Positions 12,501 through 24,500 of a stretch of 64,000 nucleotides of DNA are shown here, one piece after another. The stretch is taken from positions 26,748,367-26,812,366 of the forward strand of contig NC_092525.1 of NCBI RefSeq assembly GCF_037038585.1, given 5' to 3'. The number at the start of each line of letters is the position of its first letter. Position 1 is the first letter of the stretch. This DNA comes from Patagioenas fasciata (Eukaryota; Chordata; Aves; Columbiformes; Columbidae). The position numbers and the translations under genes are program-made. The notes beneath the pieces are model-generated. The model did not search any database, had not been told where the DNA came from, and saw only the letters and a program-made list of their open reading frames with translations.

Positions 12501-15500
12501 TCTCCTACTGCACTGTGAGTCACCTTCATCCATTCCTATCCTGAGACACATTAATTCCTCCTGACCCAGCCATACACCAGTTCAGCTCTGGTGCTTTGCT
12601 GGGAAGAACTGGGGTGGCCCATGGCTGGGACAGCAAGGGGAGTGCACAGGCTGCAGCCAGCCCTTCCCTAGTGCTGTGGCAAATAGGCTCTGCAAGTAGT
12701 GATTCCCTCCTGGGGTGGGGGACAGGGAGACGGCACGCTAAAGGTTTCTTTCAGAGAGATCACGATACTGAAATATTGTCAATACTGATACTGTGTACAT
12801 TTCTACCATGAGGTCACTGAAGATACGTTTCTATGTATGAGAAAGGCAAAATCTTAAAACCTTATGAGAATATAGCGTATTGCATTCTGGCCATCTAACT
12901 GCACAAAAAATACGCCAGTGAATATTACATGGGCAAACTCACTGCACAGTGTCTCATTCACCATGTCTGCCTCTTCACCTACCAGCCCCCCAAGATGCTG
13001 GGAAACCCTTTTTGCATAGCAAGTTATGCTCTTACATTAGTTTATTGTGGCTAACACAGTACTTAGTACGCAGCACAGTGGGACAGTTCTGGGTGGTTGT
13101 GGCAGCAAACATTTGTTTTCCAGCTTATGATTTGGAGAATATGCTACAAGTAGTCCAGCCAGCATGAGATACAAAGTTATGGATGACTGCAAATTTTGAC
13201 ATGCTTCCTTGTCCTGACTGTAAGCACAGTTAAATTGGATTTTGGTACAGGAAATAGAATTTACCTGTTTCCATGTATTAATGCTATCAGAAAACTATCC
13301 CTGTATCCCAGCTGTTCGAGAGCAGACAATGCACATGCCCAGTTCCACCTCCTGTCTATGCTGGCAACGATCACCATCTCTGACGTAAAGTACTTGCTCC
13401 TTCTCTGCCCCAGCAGCGACACTTACTTTGACACAAACACTTTAATCCAATCTCATAATCCTCACCTTCAAGGTTTTCTCTGAAATCCAGCTTCCTATGT
13501 CTTCTCTCATCACACTGCCTCCCCATTCCTCTCCTTCAAAGCCTCCTCCTAAGCTCTCTCTTTGCTTCCCTTGTCACTTGGCAGCAGTTTTACCAGTATG
13601 ATGTTTTACTCCTTTCATACTCGTAATGTTATTACTCTTTCGTGCCACCCCGTGTGCTGGAAATGATCTATTTCTTTTGCATCAAATGCCTCCCTTAGCT
13701 TCCTCCACATCTTTTCATCAGCAACAATTCCCAGTTATGCTCTCCCTACTGCTGTGTCTCCATCTGAATGCCACTGGCCAGAGAGGACCTAAATTTAACC
13801 ATTTGGGCACAGTACTCACTCACATTTTTGCTCAAGGCTAGATAGCTGTCAAATGGGTATCTCATTTGACAACCTGCTTAGGTAAGACATGGGTTATGTC
13901 ATCCTTGTGTCAATGTGCTGTTATGGCAGGAAGCAGCAGCAAATTTGGGGAGTGTTCTTCAGCAGCCAGTTGTTGGCTGTACGATGTTCAATTTTTATTT
14001 ATAGGCATTCCAAGTGGCTGGGACAAAGTACACGTTTTTTCTGTTGTTGTTAAAACATTGATTTTACTCTTAAAGATCTCAACAAACTGAAAAACCTCAA
14101 AGTTTAGCCAGTAGTAAAAGTTTATTAGCTTGTTTCTAGTTCAACATATACCATGATTGAAAATGATGTTGATTATAGGAAAGTCCCAGTCTGAAGCTAA
14201 GTTATCTTGGTGGAAGAACCTTATCTTTTCTCCTGCTCACCCTGTTAGTGGTGGACTAGCATGCTTTGGCTTTAGACTGATAAGACTGAAGTCCACAAGG
14301 TACTTTTTCCGCAGAGGGCCTTCTTCAGAACTCACTCTCACCTTCAGCCACTAAAACTTAAGCCTCTCTGCCTTCGTGATCAGGTTCAGGCACGTACTTG
14401 TTTTGGCAAATGGCTGATTTTTTTTATTTTGCTAGATAATATGCTTCTGCAACTCATTTACTGATGTGCCACGGAAACACAAAGGTGTTTGTGTTCTGGC
14501 TGAAGCTACACACATCATAAAATTTACCAGCTCATTCTAACGTAAGAAGTGATGTGTTACTGCTTTTGTTCAATGAGATCTATACTGTTTTCTATTTCTC
14601 CTTTCATATCCATCAACAGAGACAAAGTATGTGGTTTTCCTCATCTAGGTGCCTTTCAGAAGTAGACTGGGATTGATCACTTGCCCTGCATTTCAGTAAT
14701 CCATGACCCTCCTTAAAGTCATCTCTGTTTCCTCCTAGTGCAAACTGGGAGACATTCTGCTGCCCTGCCACCTTTCGTAAAATTGCAAAAACAGCTGCAT
14801 CTAACAGTCTTCTGAAGCCAATACTCTGTTTTGGATATGTGTTGTGCTTTTTATGCTATCCATTTTATAGGCTTTCACTGGTTAAATTACGGGGAATAAG
14901 GAGGAGCAGATTTTGTGAACCACTAGCAGATGTTCATTGTTGCTAGTTTTATGAGTCTTGTTGAACAGCAGGAACAGACTACGTGCAAAACATTTTTGTG
15001 TGTGTGATTTTGCCATCTCATACTGTTCTCACAGCACTGGCTCGGTAATGATATGATACAGCTTGGGAGGTAAGCTTTGATTGCAGGCTAGCTGCTGTTG
15101 GGACCTTCAGAAAGCCAGACCTGTAAAGTGTAGTTTGTTTTCAAAAGCCTGTGGCTGAGACAGATGGGTTAGCTGGAAATATGTCATTTATAATGTAATC
15201 AAATGCTTGACCTCTTATTCAGCTATTAGTTGTTATGACACGGATGCTGAATTTTAAACTGTCTCACAGTTTAATTCAGATGTAAGCTGTGATAGCTCTG
15301 TGTGAAATGCTAATTTTGGATGAAATTATCATGTTAGCATGATTTATCTGATTTTTGTAACACCTTGTTGTACAGAGGAGAAAATGATCACAAAATAGTT
15401 TCATATAAAAAGCAAGAGTACTAGAATCTGTAATTTTCAAACATTTTCTTCAAATCATGCCTCATTCTAAACCTGGCCCAAGTTTTGGTAGGCAGTGTAT

Positions 15501-16099
15501 CAATGTGGTAATTTACTGTCCTCTCTTGAGCTAACAAGTCACTTGGCTGAAATAGCTTTGTTGTCAAATACGTGTTGTGAGCAGAGGAAGAGAACTTTAA
15601 TACAGAGTCAGCCTTGCTCTGTGATCTGAACAGAAATGAATTATCCTGGGCACAGACAGCATAGGGACAGAGCAAGGCTGAGTTTGTGATAGCACTAGCT
15701 TTACTTTGACTCAGCAATATATCTATCTACAGAGTCCACACCTCTTTCTTTCCTCTACACTGCCAATGGATATGCAGCTCACAGGGGTTACCTGAGCATA
15801 CACGTCTTAACTGTGACTGTAGGCAGAACAGCAACTGTGATAAAGGTTTATTCTTGATACTGGAAAGCTAAAGCATGCAAAACATCAGAAATATCAGAAC
15901 TGAGAGTGTTTGCAAAATACTAATTCAGCCCTTTGTGTCTATGCATTAATATCTGTTACAACGCAAATGAGATTGAAGATAAAATAAGAATAGGAAAGAC
16001 AGTCTTAATACAAGCATTAACTAATTCTGCAGTGGTTGATTTTGCAACCTTGAGATATTATTTTGGCGCAAATATTTGGACATAGTTTTCCTTGTTCTT

Positions 16100-16205
16100 T
16101 TTTCTTCTTCTTTTTTTTTTTTTAAGAGCAAAGAGAAGGGGATAAAAATAATAACACACACCCCCTCCCTCAAAAAAAAAAAAAAAAACCATATATATGT
16201 ATATA
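16100..16205. repeat. Low-complexity polypyrimidine / polyA block
   Basis: A T-rich run with CTT interruptions around 16096-16124 is followed by a purine-rich stretch, a CA/CCCT stretch, a pure A run of about 16 around 16173-16188 and a short ATATATGTATATA tract. There is no coding signal; the open frames on both strands here are composition artefacts. Confidence 0.8.
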
Positions 16206-17977
16206 ATCCTCTAGGAAAAGCAGTAGCGGAGGGAACGAGCTGTGCAGTGTCCCAGCACAGATGCCTGCTGCAGCCACAGAGCAGGCAAAAGCAAGAACCA
16301 AGGGTCCCAGTGCAGGCTGTGTGAGAGAACAGGATCTGCTGCACACAGGTTCTTCAGCCCTTTTCTCCCCGGTGGCTTTGTGCTAATCTGCTCCCTTTCT
16401 CTCTCCTGATTTCATTTGCTTGCACAGTCAAGCAAGAGGGGATAATTTGAGACAGCTACCTGAGGGGAAGGAACTGGGACAAGCACAGCTGGGAGAAGAC
16501 TGTGACTGGGGAGATGGGAAGGAGGCAAACAGAGACTTTGATGTTTAAGGTGTTGAAGTCTGAGCTATATGGCAAGTGGCTGGAAAGAGGGAGACAATAC
16601 TAGGTAACTCTCACAAGTGACACTACAAAAATCTATTAGTAACAAACATTTTTTCCTTCTCTACCACACAACCAACAACAAGCTTGAAAGAATAAAGTTC
16701 AAAAATTCATCAGGTCATAGCTGATAAAACTTGAGAACATCTATTGCATTACCCAATTCAGCTCATGCAAGATTGCTCCTTATAATGCAGTTTCCCGTGC
16801 ATTATGAAATCTAGTTCTAAAGTAATTTAAATTAGAACCCCTGAAAAACAATTTTACAGTTCCACGCCTCAGAAATTCTAGGCATTTATCCACTTTAAAG
16901 ATTCTCTTTGCTAATTTCTTTTTTACTTCTCCTAATTTATAGCATTTTTAATTCGTTCAGCAATTGCTAACTGTGCAGGTTCTTAGATATTTTCTAACTA
17001 TTTACGGGCTATTACCACATCTGCACCAGACAATTGTAGCAAAGCTAATGTATGCATCTCTTAACTCTTTCAGGACACACCTGAAGTCAAAGACTTTGTT
17101 TGATTTTAAGAATAAATCAAAAGGTTCAGTAGAGCACAGGTCCAGAGGATACTGATGCTGAACTTTTTTCCATTTCCATGGAAGCCTTAATTATTTGACA
17201 GTCTTTACATTGAATAAAACTGAATGCAACCCAGTTGCCACGGGAGTCTCTTGAGTGATATACTTTGTTGTCCTATAATATGTACATCCCAGATCACATG
17301 GCACAAAAATTTAATGTAGTTTGCTTGTGCTGAGTGCCTCCTATGTTCCTTTTATTTCCAAATGCAGCAGTGATGTGTCTCGTTGCTCACTCCTGCCTTG
17401 TGCCCAGCCCTTGCTTACCCTACCAGTGACAGATGAAGCTGCTCAGCTTCTGTTTCTGAAGAAGTTTTCTTCTTTTTTCATAGTACCACAACCATTCTTA
17501 GAGGGCGTGGTTACTTCTTTCTTCACTTTTTCCTTTGCAAAGACCTATCTCAAACTTGGTGCAGCAATACCACTCTTGAATTTGCAGATTACTTACTATT
17601 TCCCAAAGCTGAGGTTCGAGGATGGGGAGTATGAGAAAGTTCACATTAGCACTATTTGTGCTATTCTTTTTTCAGGTAAAAATACTGTTCTATTTCCCTG
17701 AGCATTTTCTAAATATACTATTCATTACTTTGCATAACAATGGCATAATTCTGCTTTCCTAGAATGTAATCAGTAGTAAATATTTTACACATTTTACAGA
17801 TAAAGGTTTCAGCAGTGCCCTATTTTTTTAGCTGAGAATAGCAATTTTTTTGAGGAATAATTTTTTACAGCGTTTCTGTTCTCATGACTCTAACCAGATA
17901 CTTGAAGAAGGACTGACTCCATAGTGTGATGTAAGACTCCCAGAGTGATGCCACCAACATTTGTGTTTGCTTTACAG

Positions 17978-18097
17978 GTTGATGACCAAATGAAGTTGCT
18001 TCAGAACTGCTGGAGTGAACTCTTAATTCTAGATCACATTTACCGGCAAGTGGTACACGGTAAAGAAGGCTCCATCCTTCTGGTTACCGGGCAACAA
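17978..18097 (+). CDS. NR5A2: NR5A2 (LRH-1) coding exon, LBD residues 371-410
   Basis: This exon encodes 40 residues from [10 protein letters not shown] to LLVTGQQ, aligning without gaps to human NR5A2 residues 371-410. NR5A2 is an orphan nuclear receptor that binds DNA as a monomer and controls bile-acid, steroid, pancreatic and early-embryo genes. The piece covers ligand-binding-domain helices around H4-H5. It holds the conserved [10 protein letters not shown] core of the nuclear-receptor signature and the pocket-lining residues equivalent to human His390 and Arg393. A pyrimidine-rich acceptor ending TTTACAG precedes it and a consensus donor GTGAGT follows at 18098. Both borders fall between codons (phase 0). 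Leu stands where I recall human Phe in GSI(F/L)LVTG, a mild substitution. The identification is very secure; the family assignment excludes NR5A1 because of the near-identity to LRH-1. Confidence 0.97.
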
Positions 18098-18867
18098 GTG
18101 AGTATGTGGGCTCAGAGAGGTATTGATGGCTTTTTAATAATTGTTTTCAAAATAGCAGGAGTTTAACTAGGTCAGAAGCACTCCTGTGTTCTCAGAGATT
18201 CTCCACAAATAATGTAGATAAAATGACTTGTGCACTCTGTTCCTACTCTGCTGATTACAGTTAAACTTATAAAAGCAGATATAATCATAAGCATTTTGCT
18301 TCTCAAATATACTTGTATACTTCAGTGATTGAGAAATAACAAATGAGAAGTGTTTCTAAAGAAATTGTGTTTCCTTGGAGCTAAAACGGTTCCTGACAGC
18401 AATACCACTCCCAAACCTGATGCTTTAGGTCTAAGCAATTATAGCTTATGCTCCCCTCAGAATCATGGTTTATTCCAAAGAATCACTAGCTGGATCAGAA
18501 ACCTAGAGAACCTGTAGCTACTACCTCAGAAATGTCTTGCTTTTAGAGAAGTATGCACATGTGTGCCCTAACTGGGCAGCTGAGACATCTAACCCTGGGA
18601 AAATTATTCATCCCATAGGCTATAAATGCAAGTGTTGTCTCAGGAGTTGTCTCAGGGTATGAACCCCGCAGTTTCTGCACAGCTTTCCACGGGTTAATTT
18701 TCCTCAGGTGTCAGATGCACAGATCTCTCAAAACGTAAGAGCAATAATGTAGCAAATATTAGGGAAACTGTAATAAAATCCAAAGGAAATATAAATTTTT
18801 GTCTCCCGCATACTTCCCAAAGCATGAAGAACTTGACAGTAAAACAAGAACCTTATTCCTAAGATTC

Positions 18868-19393
18868 TGTCTTGGTTTCAGCTGGGATAGAGCTTATTTT
18901 CTTTCTAGTAGCTGGCAGAGTGCTGTGGTTTGGATTTAGAATGAGAATAATGTTGATAATACATTGATGTTTCAGTTGTTGCTAAGTACTCAAGGACTTT
19001 TCAGCTTCTCATACTGTGCCAGGTGCACAAGAAGCTGGGAGGAGGCACAGCCAGGACAGCTGACCCAGGCTGCCCAAAGGGATATTCCATACCATATGGC
19101 ATCATACTCAGTATATATTTTGGGAGAAGCTGGCTGGGGAAACTGCTGCTCGGGGACGGGTTGAGAATTGACCACTGGGTGGTAAGCAACTGCATTGCGC
19201 ATCACTTGTTCTAGATATTCTTTTATCATTATTATTATAATTATTAATTCCCTTTCTGTCCTGTTAAGCTCTCTTTATCTTAACCTACAAGGTTATTTTT
19301 TTCCCCCCAATTCTCTCACCCATCCCACTGGGGAGGGGAATAAGCAAATGGCTGTATGTGGCATTTAGCTGTTTGCCGAGTTAAACCACAACA
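18868..19393 (+). mobile_element. Solo LTR of an avian endogenous retrovirus
   Basis: The element begins TGTCTTGGTTTCAGCTGGGA and ends ACCACAACA, giving the standard TG...CA termini, with a length of 526 bp. The flanks GATTC (18863-18867) and AATTC (19394-19398) match at four of five bases, as expected for an aged 5-bp target-site duplication; five bases fits an ERVL-type integrase, though this is only suggestive. A TATA-like GTATATATTT lies at 19111-19120. No gag, pol or env sequence is adjacent, so recombination between two LTRs probably left this single copy. I recognise the sequence as a family repeated across many neoavian genomes but cannot give a certain family name. It lies in the same orientation as NR5A2. 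Confidence 0.85.
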
Positions 19394-21164
19394 AATTCTT
19401 ATTCTGGTTTTAACAGGGGGAAAAAAGATAATAATCACAGTATCAAAGAGAAGAGAGGTGTGCCTGGTACCTATGTTCCTAATTTAAAATGAAAAAAAAA
19501 ACCGCCCATAGGTATTTAAGTATCTGCAAACTGAACTGTCTCAGTATATAAACACATGGGGAAGAGCTTCTTTTTCTGAGATACATCATTTGTGCCTGCA
19601 CGTTGTGGAATCTGCTTACAGCTTTAGTCATATTTTTAAAACTGTACCATTTCTTAACACTAAGAACAAATGTTTATGAGAATCTGAAGGAGAAATAACT
19701 CTTTGCATTTATGAGTAAAAGGTGTACAGTAACAGGGACAAATGATCCACTTGTCCAAGAAAAGAAGTGGGAAAATTCAAATTCTCGCTGTGGAACTGAC
19801 TCCCACACCTTTGTGGAAAGTAACCAACCTATCTGAGATAAAGTTGTACTCCCTAATTACATGAGCAAAAATCAGTTGCGTGGCTCTCGATTTATATTGG
19901 TACTATTGAGAAAATGACAGATCCCCTTTCCATTTAATCATCTGCAAAACATGGACAATTGTACTAGTAATTATTTTATTTACCACACGGCGTGCTTGTG
20001 TATTCTTTTGTTTATAAAGCTATAAGTATATTGACATTTTCTGTTCCTGAGAGAATTGCTAAATTAGTGTCTCATTTGTTATGTGATTAGCTAGTTTTTA
20101 AAGGTACAGAGTGCATAAGTTCCACTGAAATCATTAGAGACATCTAAATATCCTTAAATTCTAGCTATTGTCTCCATTTTCCACAGGAATAATTCTTACC
20201 TCATTAGCCACCATATCTTTTCTTGCAAAAATACCCTAGCTGTACATGATCTCAAGGCAAAGCTGAGCATTTCATCAATGTTGGACAACAGGTAGCAGGA
20301 TGCTTATTAAATGTACTGCTTTGCAAATCATCAGCTGGTTTTGGAAGTTGTATATTTTCAGGCAGAACTATAGTCTCCAACTAAATTAAAACATGGCTAA
20401 ATTAGATTGATTGTATCCCATTTTGCCCCAGGTTTGTCAAATAGGTTGAATACATCCTCCTTTCAATTCAATTTCACTTTTGTATGCCAAAGTTTGTCAC
20501 TTTGAGGTTGGTGCAAGCACCCCCAGAGTTTCCCATAATCTTCTGTACATTCTTCTTTGCACCTAATTAGGCTGCTTGGAGAGCAAGGAGCCATATTACA
20601 AGAATACCAAACAAGAACATTACAGTCAGTCCATTTCACATTGCTAACAGCTGGAGAATATCTATGTATGCACCACAGATTCTCCTTGAGAAATGGGGAG
20701 ACACCAGACCTGAAGTAAATACACAGTCTCTGGCTGCTGTTTTTGAAACTAGAAAGAGTCTGAAATCTACATGTAATGCCACTGGATTGTGCTGTTTTCA
20801 TTCAGCACTGGTCACCGTCATCCTAGATTAAAAGCCAGATTGCTTATGGGAGTGGGCACAACTGCAAGGGCTGCACTGCTCTTGCTGGGCTGTGTGTGGC
20901 ATGTGTGCTTATGGAAAGACCACTGGTAGTTGAGGTATTGCAGAAATGCCACTATTGTGCCAGTATGCAAGTTGTATGCAATTTGTCATTCAAAAGCATT
21001 TACTTGAAAACATCATCTGTTTAAATGACTTAATGATTAAACCTCCCTGCACATCCAGCACCATTACCTGACCATCTTCATGGACTGAAAATTTTTTCTT
21101 AGTTCTGGTCCAAATCTCTTTATTTATTTTTTTTCAACTTATACTTGACGCTGGTTCCTTTCCT

Positions 21165-21500
21165 CCTCCTCGAGCCCTGCTGCAAAGCACAAAGCCTGGG
21201 AGACTGTGTTAGTGAAGACTGAGGCAAAGGTGGCACCGAGTACCTCAGCCTGGTCTGTGTTTGCTGCCAACAAATCACCAGCTAAATCCAGCTACAGTCC
21301 CACATTTCCCTGATCATCCACTATCAGTTTGACATCCCTTGCAAGTCTCAACTTTAGCTGAACACTGGCTCTTCTAACTTCATCCCCACATGCCTGGACA
21401 GTGCTTCTAAATAACCTGTTCGGAGCCATTCCTGGCTTCAGCTGTTGTATACTGCCTTTTTGCATTGTAGCTCAGTTGCGAATCACTTTTTTAGACAACC
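21165..21500 (-). mobile_element. Decayed CR1 LINE ORF2 fragment (endonuclease-RT linker)
   Basis: Reading the minus strand near 21207-21291 gives a frame containing DQAEVLGATFASVFT, which corresponds to the CR1 ORF2 linker motif around '..AEVLN.FFASVFT' that lies between the endonuclease and the reverse transcriptase. Further along, the complements of CATCCCTTGCAAGTCTCAAC and CTTCATCCCCACATGCCTGG match the preceding part of the same linker. The copy is 5'- and 3'-truncated, has substitutions and frame breaks, and has no target-site duplication I can define. The edges are approximate. Confidence 0.75.
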
Positions 21501-24500
21501 TGTTCCAACACAAGCGCTTTTCCTCCTAAGTGCCAAGACTGACCATCTTGGCAGCATCGACTCAGTCAGAAAGTTAGTTCAAGTGTATTTATGAAAGGAC
21601 AATTATAACTGTCTGTCTCCTGTGTATTAACTGTAAAATAATTCTGGAAAGCCATACTACTAGACCCAGGCATTATGAGTCTTTGCTATTGCACTAAATG
21701 CTACATACTTTCTGGTTGCTGCGCTGATCCTTTCAGTTCCTCCAGCAGAGAAAGGGAAATAACCATGCCACCATCTCATAAACATTAATTGATTAAGGTG
21801 TGGAAAGCACTCTGACACTTCTAATGGAAAGTGCTGTATATGTTTTTATTCACTGCTACTAGCAAAGCACTATGAGCAAAATTACAGTCAATCATCTGGC
21901 TTTCAAAGATATTAACTTTAAACTGAGGACCTGAGCTAGATAGCCTACTTTATTACCTGAGAGATCTTGATTATTGTCACAAGTTAGCAAATTTAAGACC
22001 TCAGAAGCCTCACTCCTTGCTTTCCTTAATATATCCCACCATAAAAGCTATCCATAAACACAGTCCTTTCTACAATCACAATCAAGGGGGAAGTTGCAAG
22101 GGGGGAGCTTATTACCACTTAATTAGAACATACCTGCTTTCTCCACTTAAACTGCACAGCCTCTGTTCCTCAGACACAAAAGCCAAACTTCATCCAGCTC
22201 CCCAGGGCTGTACCACTGTCAGTTCTACACTAGGTATCTAAAATGGGCTAGCAAAGCAGTTAGAAGCATACTCGATAATTTTCAAATGCATTGGCCTCTT
22301 ACCTTAGGGCATTCCTATCACATTTCCATACATCTGCATTTCCCTCAAGCCATTGGCTTATGAGTTTTACCCAGTGTCAATCCACTGTTCCCACTTTGAC
22401 AGGGAAAAAGTGCAGTCAGCAACAAAGCAGTAAGAACTGGCCCTTGCACAAAAAAAGAAAAAAGAAAAAGAGGCTGTGTTTTATTTTATTTTGTTATTTA
22501 TTTGGTTGGAATTCCATAAATGAAGCTCTTTTGTGTGTGCATGTTTCAAGAAGACACTTTTTTCAGATCATTACAATTCCTCAGCAGTTCTTCAGAAACA
22601 AGTTCCTCCCTATGCTGCACACTTCATTTTCTGCACTAAGTATTGCCCCTCAGCAGTAGCAATTACCATTTCAAAAGGAAATAAAGTAGCACAAATGCAT
22701 TTTACAGCTCTCCAAATTTCATAATAGAAAACAGCTAAGGAGTGATTTGCAATGTGGTGGTTAATTGTAAATCATTGCAAATATGCTCTCCACACACCAA
22801 GTTTCGTAGGCTTGCCATGTGGCATGTAATTTTAAGAGATTATTTCTAATTGTAGAACTTTAATTCCTCCAACTTCAGCACTTTCCTTTTGTATCTTCTA
22901 CACCAAATACAATACCAGCTTCCAAGATCCAGCACACATGGAGTAGATACCAAAGCTCTGTATAGAATATCATTTTTCATGCATTACCATGCAGCAGTCA
23001 ACGCACAACACATGAATTGTAGCCTCAGCTGTCCAGACACAAGTTTTGTTCATACCTACACACTACTCACTGTTGCAAAATCTTGCCTCTGCTGAATTTG
23101 GTCAAAGCCTATCAGACCAAAAAGCCCATCCTAAAACCTGCCTAAATCTCAGATTTTTTTTTTGAGATAGTTGAAGCTACTGATTCGGTTAAACTCATAA
23201 AACAAATACATCCTTCCACCTGGATTTGTGTTCTAAAGCGTAACACCAGAGAAGGGTGTGAGAGAGAACCAGGATCTTCACAGTGTTGTGTTTTAAAGCA
23301 AATAAAAATTTAACTTCAGTTTAGGTCAGAATTTTGTGGCTTGCACCTCTCCCTGGATGGGATACTTTGTAGATCTTTCAGCTGTACCTTATTGGAAGGT
23401 GGTGATGCATACACCCTGGGGATTTCTCCATGGAAGTGTAACCTCTGGTAGACTTATCACTTGCAGAGAAGGCTTCTGCTATCCCAAATGTAGCTGTATT
23501 TGCTTAGGCCTTTGGAGGATGTGTTTGTCTAGGGAACAGACTTTCAAGTTCAAGGATGGATCACCTTGCCACTGAAAAGGTTCTCAAGAGGCAGCTGGAC
23601 TTTCAAACTTTGGGTTGCATATGACTGTACCACAAAGAATGATCACTCTTGCAGAAGTATCTCTGTTGCACAAAAAGTTACAAGAGTGCTGGAGGAAGGA
23701 GTGTCTTTGAAGGACAAGAGAAAGTAGCTGGCAGAAGCAGTAGATAAGGAAACAGGCTTTCTTATTCATTCTAAGAAATGACTAAAAATACATACACTAG
23801 TCATAGGTTTAGAAAACTAATGGATATCTAATAGAAAGTTATTACTTCTTACATTCTTGGAAATCAGTAATTTTTATATTTATATATCTGTGTGTATCTT
23901 TTTCCCCAATTAGATTTGTGATTGCAGTCAATGAGACTTCATAGTCATAGCTGGCAGAAAAGAGGCATATTGGCATTTGGGGGCAAATCTAGAAGACATT
24001 ACATAGACAAACAAACACAGGATTTGATTCAAGGTGGATACAAATGAGATCAAGCAATGATTACTTCGCTGTTCAGTGTAGTACTTGTTCTCTTGTATCC
24101 AGGCTTGTACAGTTCCTCACTCTAGTGGTTTCTGCCTAAAGGAAAAGAAAACACGGTTTGCTAGTTGTTAAAAGTGCCTCATGCCTTATGAAGATATTAT
24201 GCTAGCTGCTTTTTGGGGCTGAACTAGATGTTCTCAGTAAAACTGTTCAAAATTCAGCTATAATCATGAAGTGCCCAATTCAGGTTTGTCCAAATAGTGA
24301 TGAAATATTTTTAGCCTTCCAAGTAGCTATGGCCACACCTGTGAGCAAACTGATCCTATCGTAGCACTATGGTTTTAAGTCTAAAATTCTGGTTCCAGTA
24401 AAATGTCATGAAGAGAGCATTCAACACAAATCCTCACATGCCAGAACTGTTCCATTTCCCTCATGTTAACCCTGTTGTATTCACAGGAAACACGTTTCTT

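Larger units (their letters stand above)
1..17977 (+). other. NR5A2: NR5A2 intron (3' part) upstream of the first exon seen
   Basis: This is intronic sequence. The exon at 17978 starts at a codon boundary and needs an upstream donor, and no upstream NR5A2 exon (DNA-binding domain, hinge or the residues just before VDDQMK) could be read in this stretch. Most of it is AT-rich and apparently unique. Positions 1-320 are richer in CpG than the rest and carry NR5A-, NF1- and FOX-like motifs. Positions 4500-4650 carry an ATTGAT cluster. Old repeat remnants lie near 4955-5010, 5880-5945 and 8870-8950. Positions 13484-13610 are pyrimidine-rich, and 16100-16205 is a polyT/polyA low-complexity block. 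The open frames in it are short and resemble no family I know. Confidence 0.8.

Noticed and set aside
12700-12735. G-rich stretch as a possible G-quadruplex
   Set aside because: Only three well-separated G-runs of adequate length were seen; a fourth is missing within normal loop distance.
18964-19229. Several overlapping open frames in the 19-kb region
   Set aside because: They lie wholly inside the solo LTR and are not viral genes; no gag, pol or env similarity.
19885-20000. Possible MIR-like words (CATCTGCAAAACATGGACAA and following)
   Set aside because: Only one consensus block is recognisable; the flanking MIR segments are missing or too diverged to support a call.
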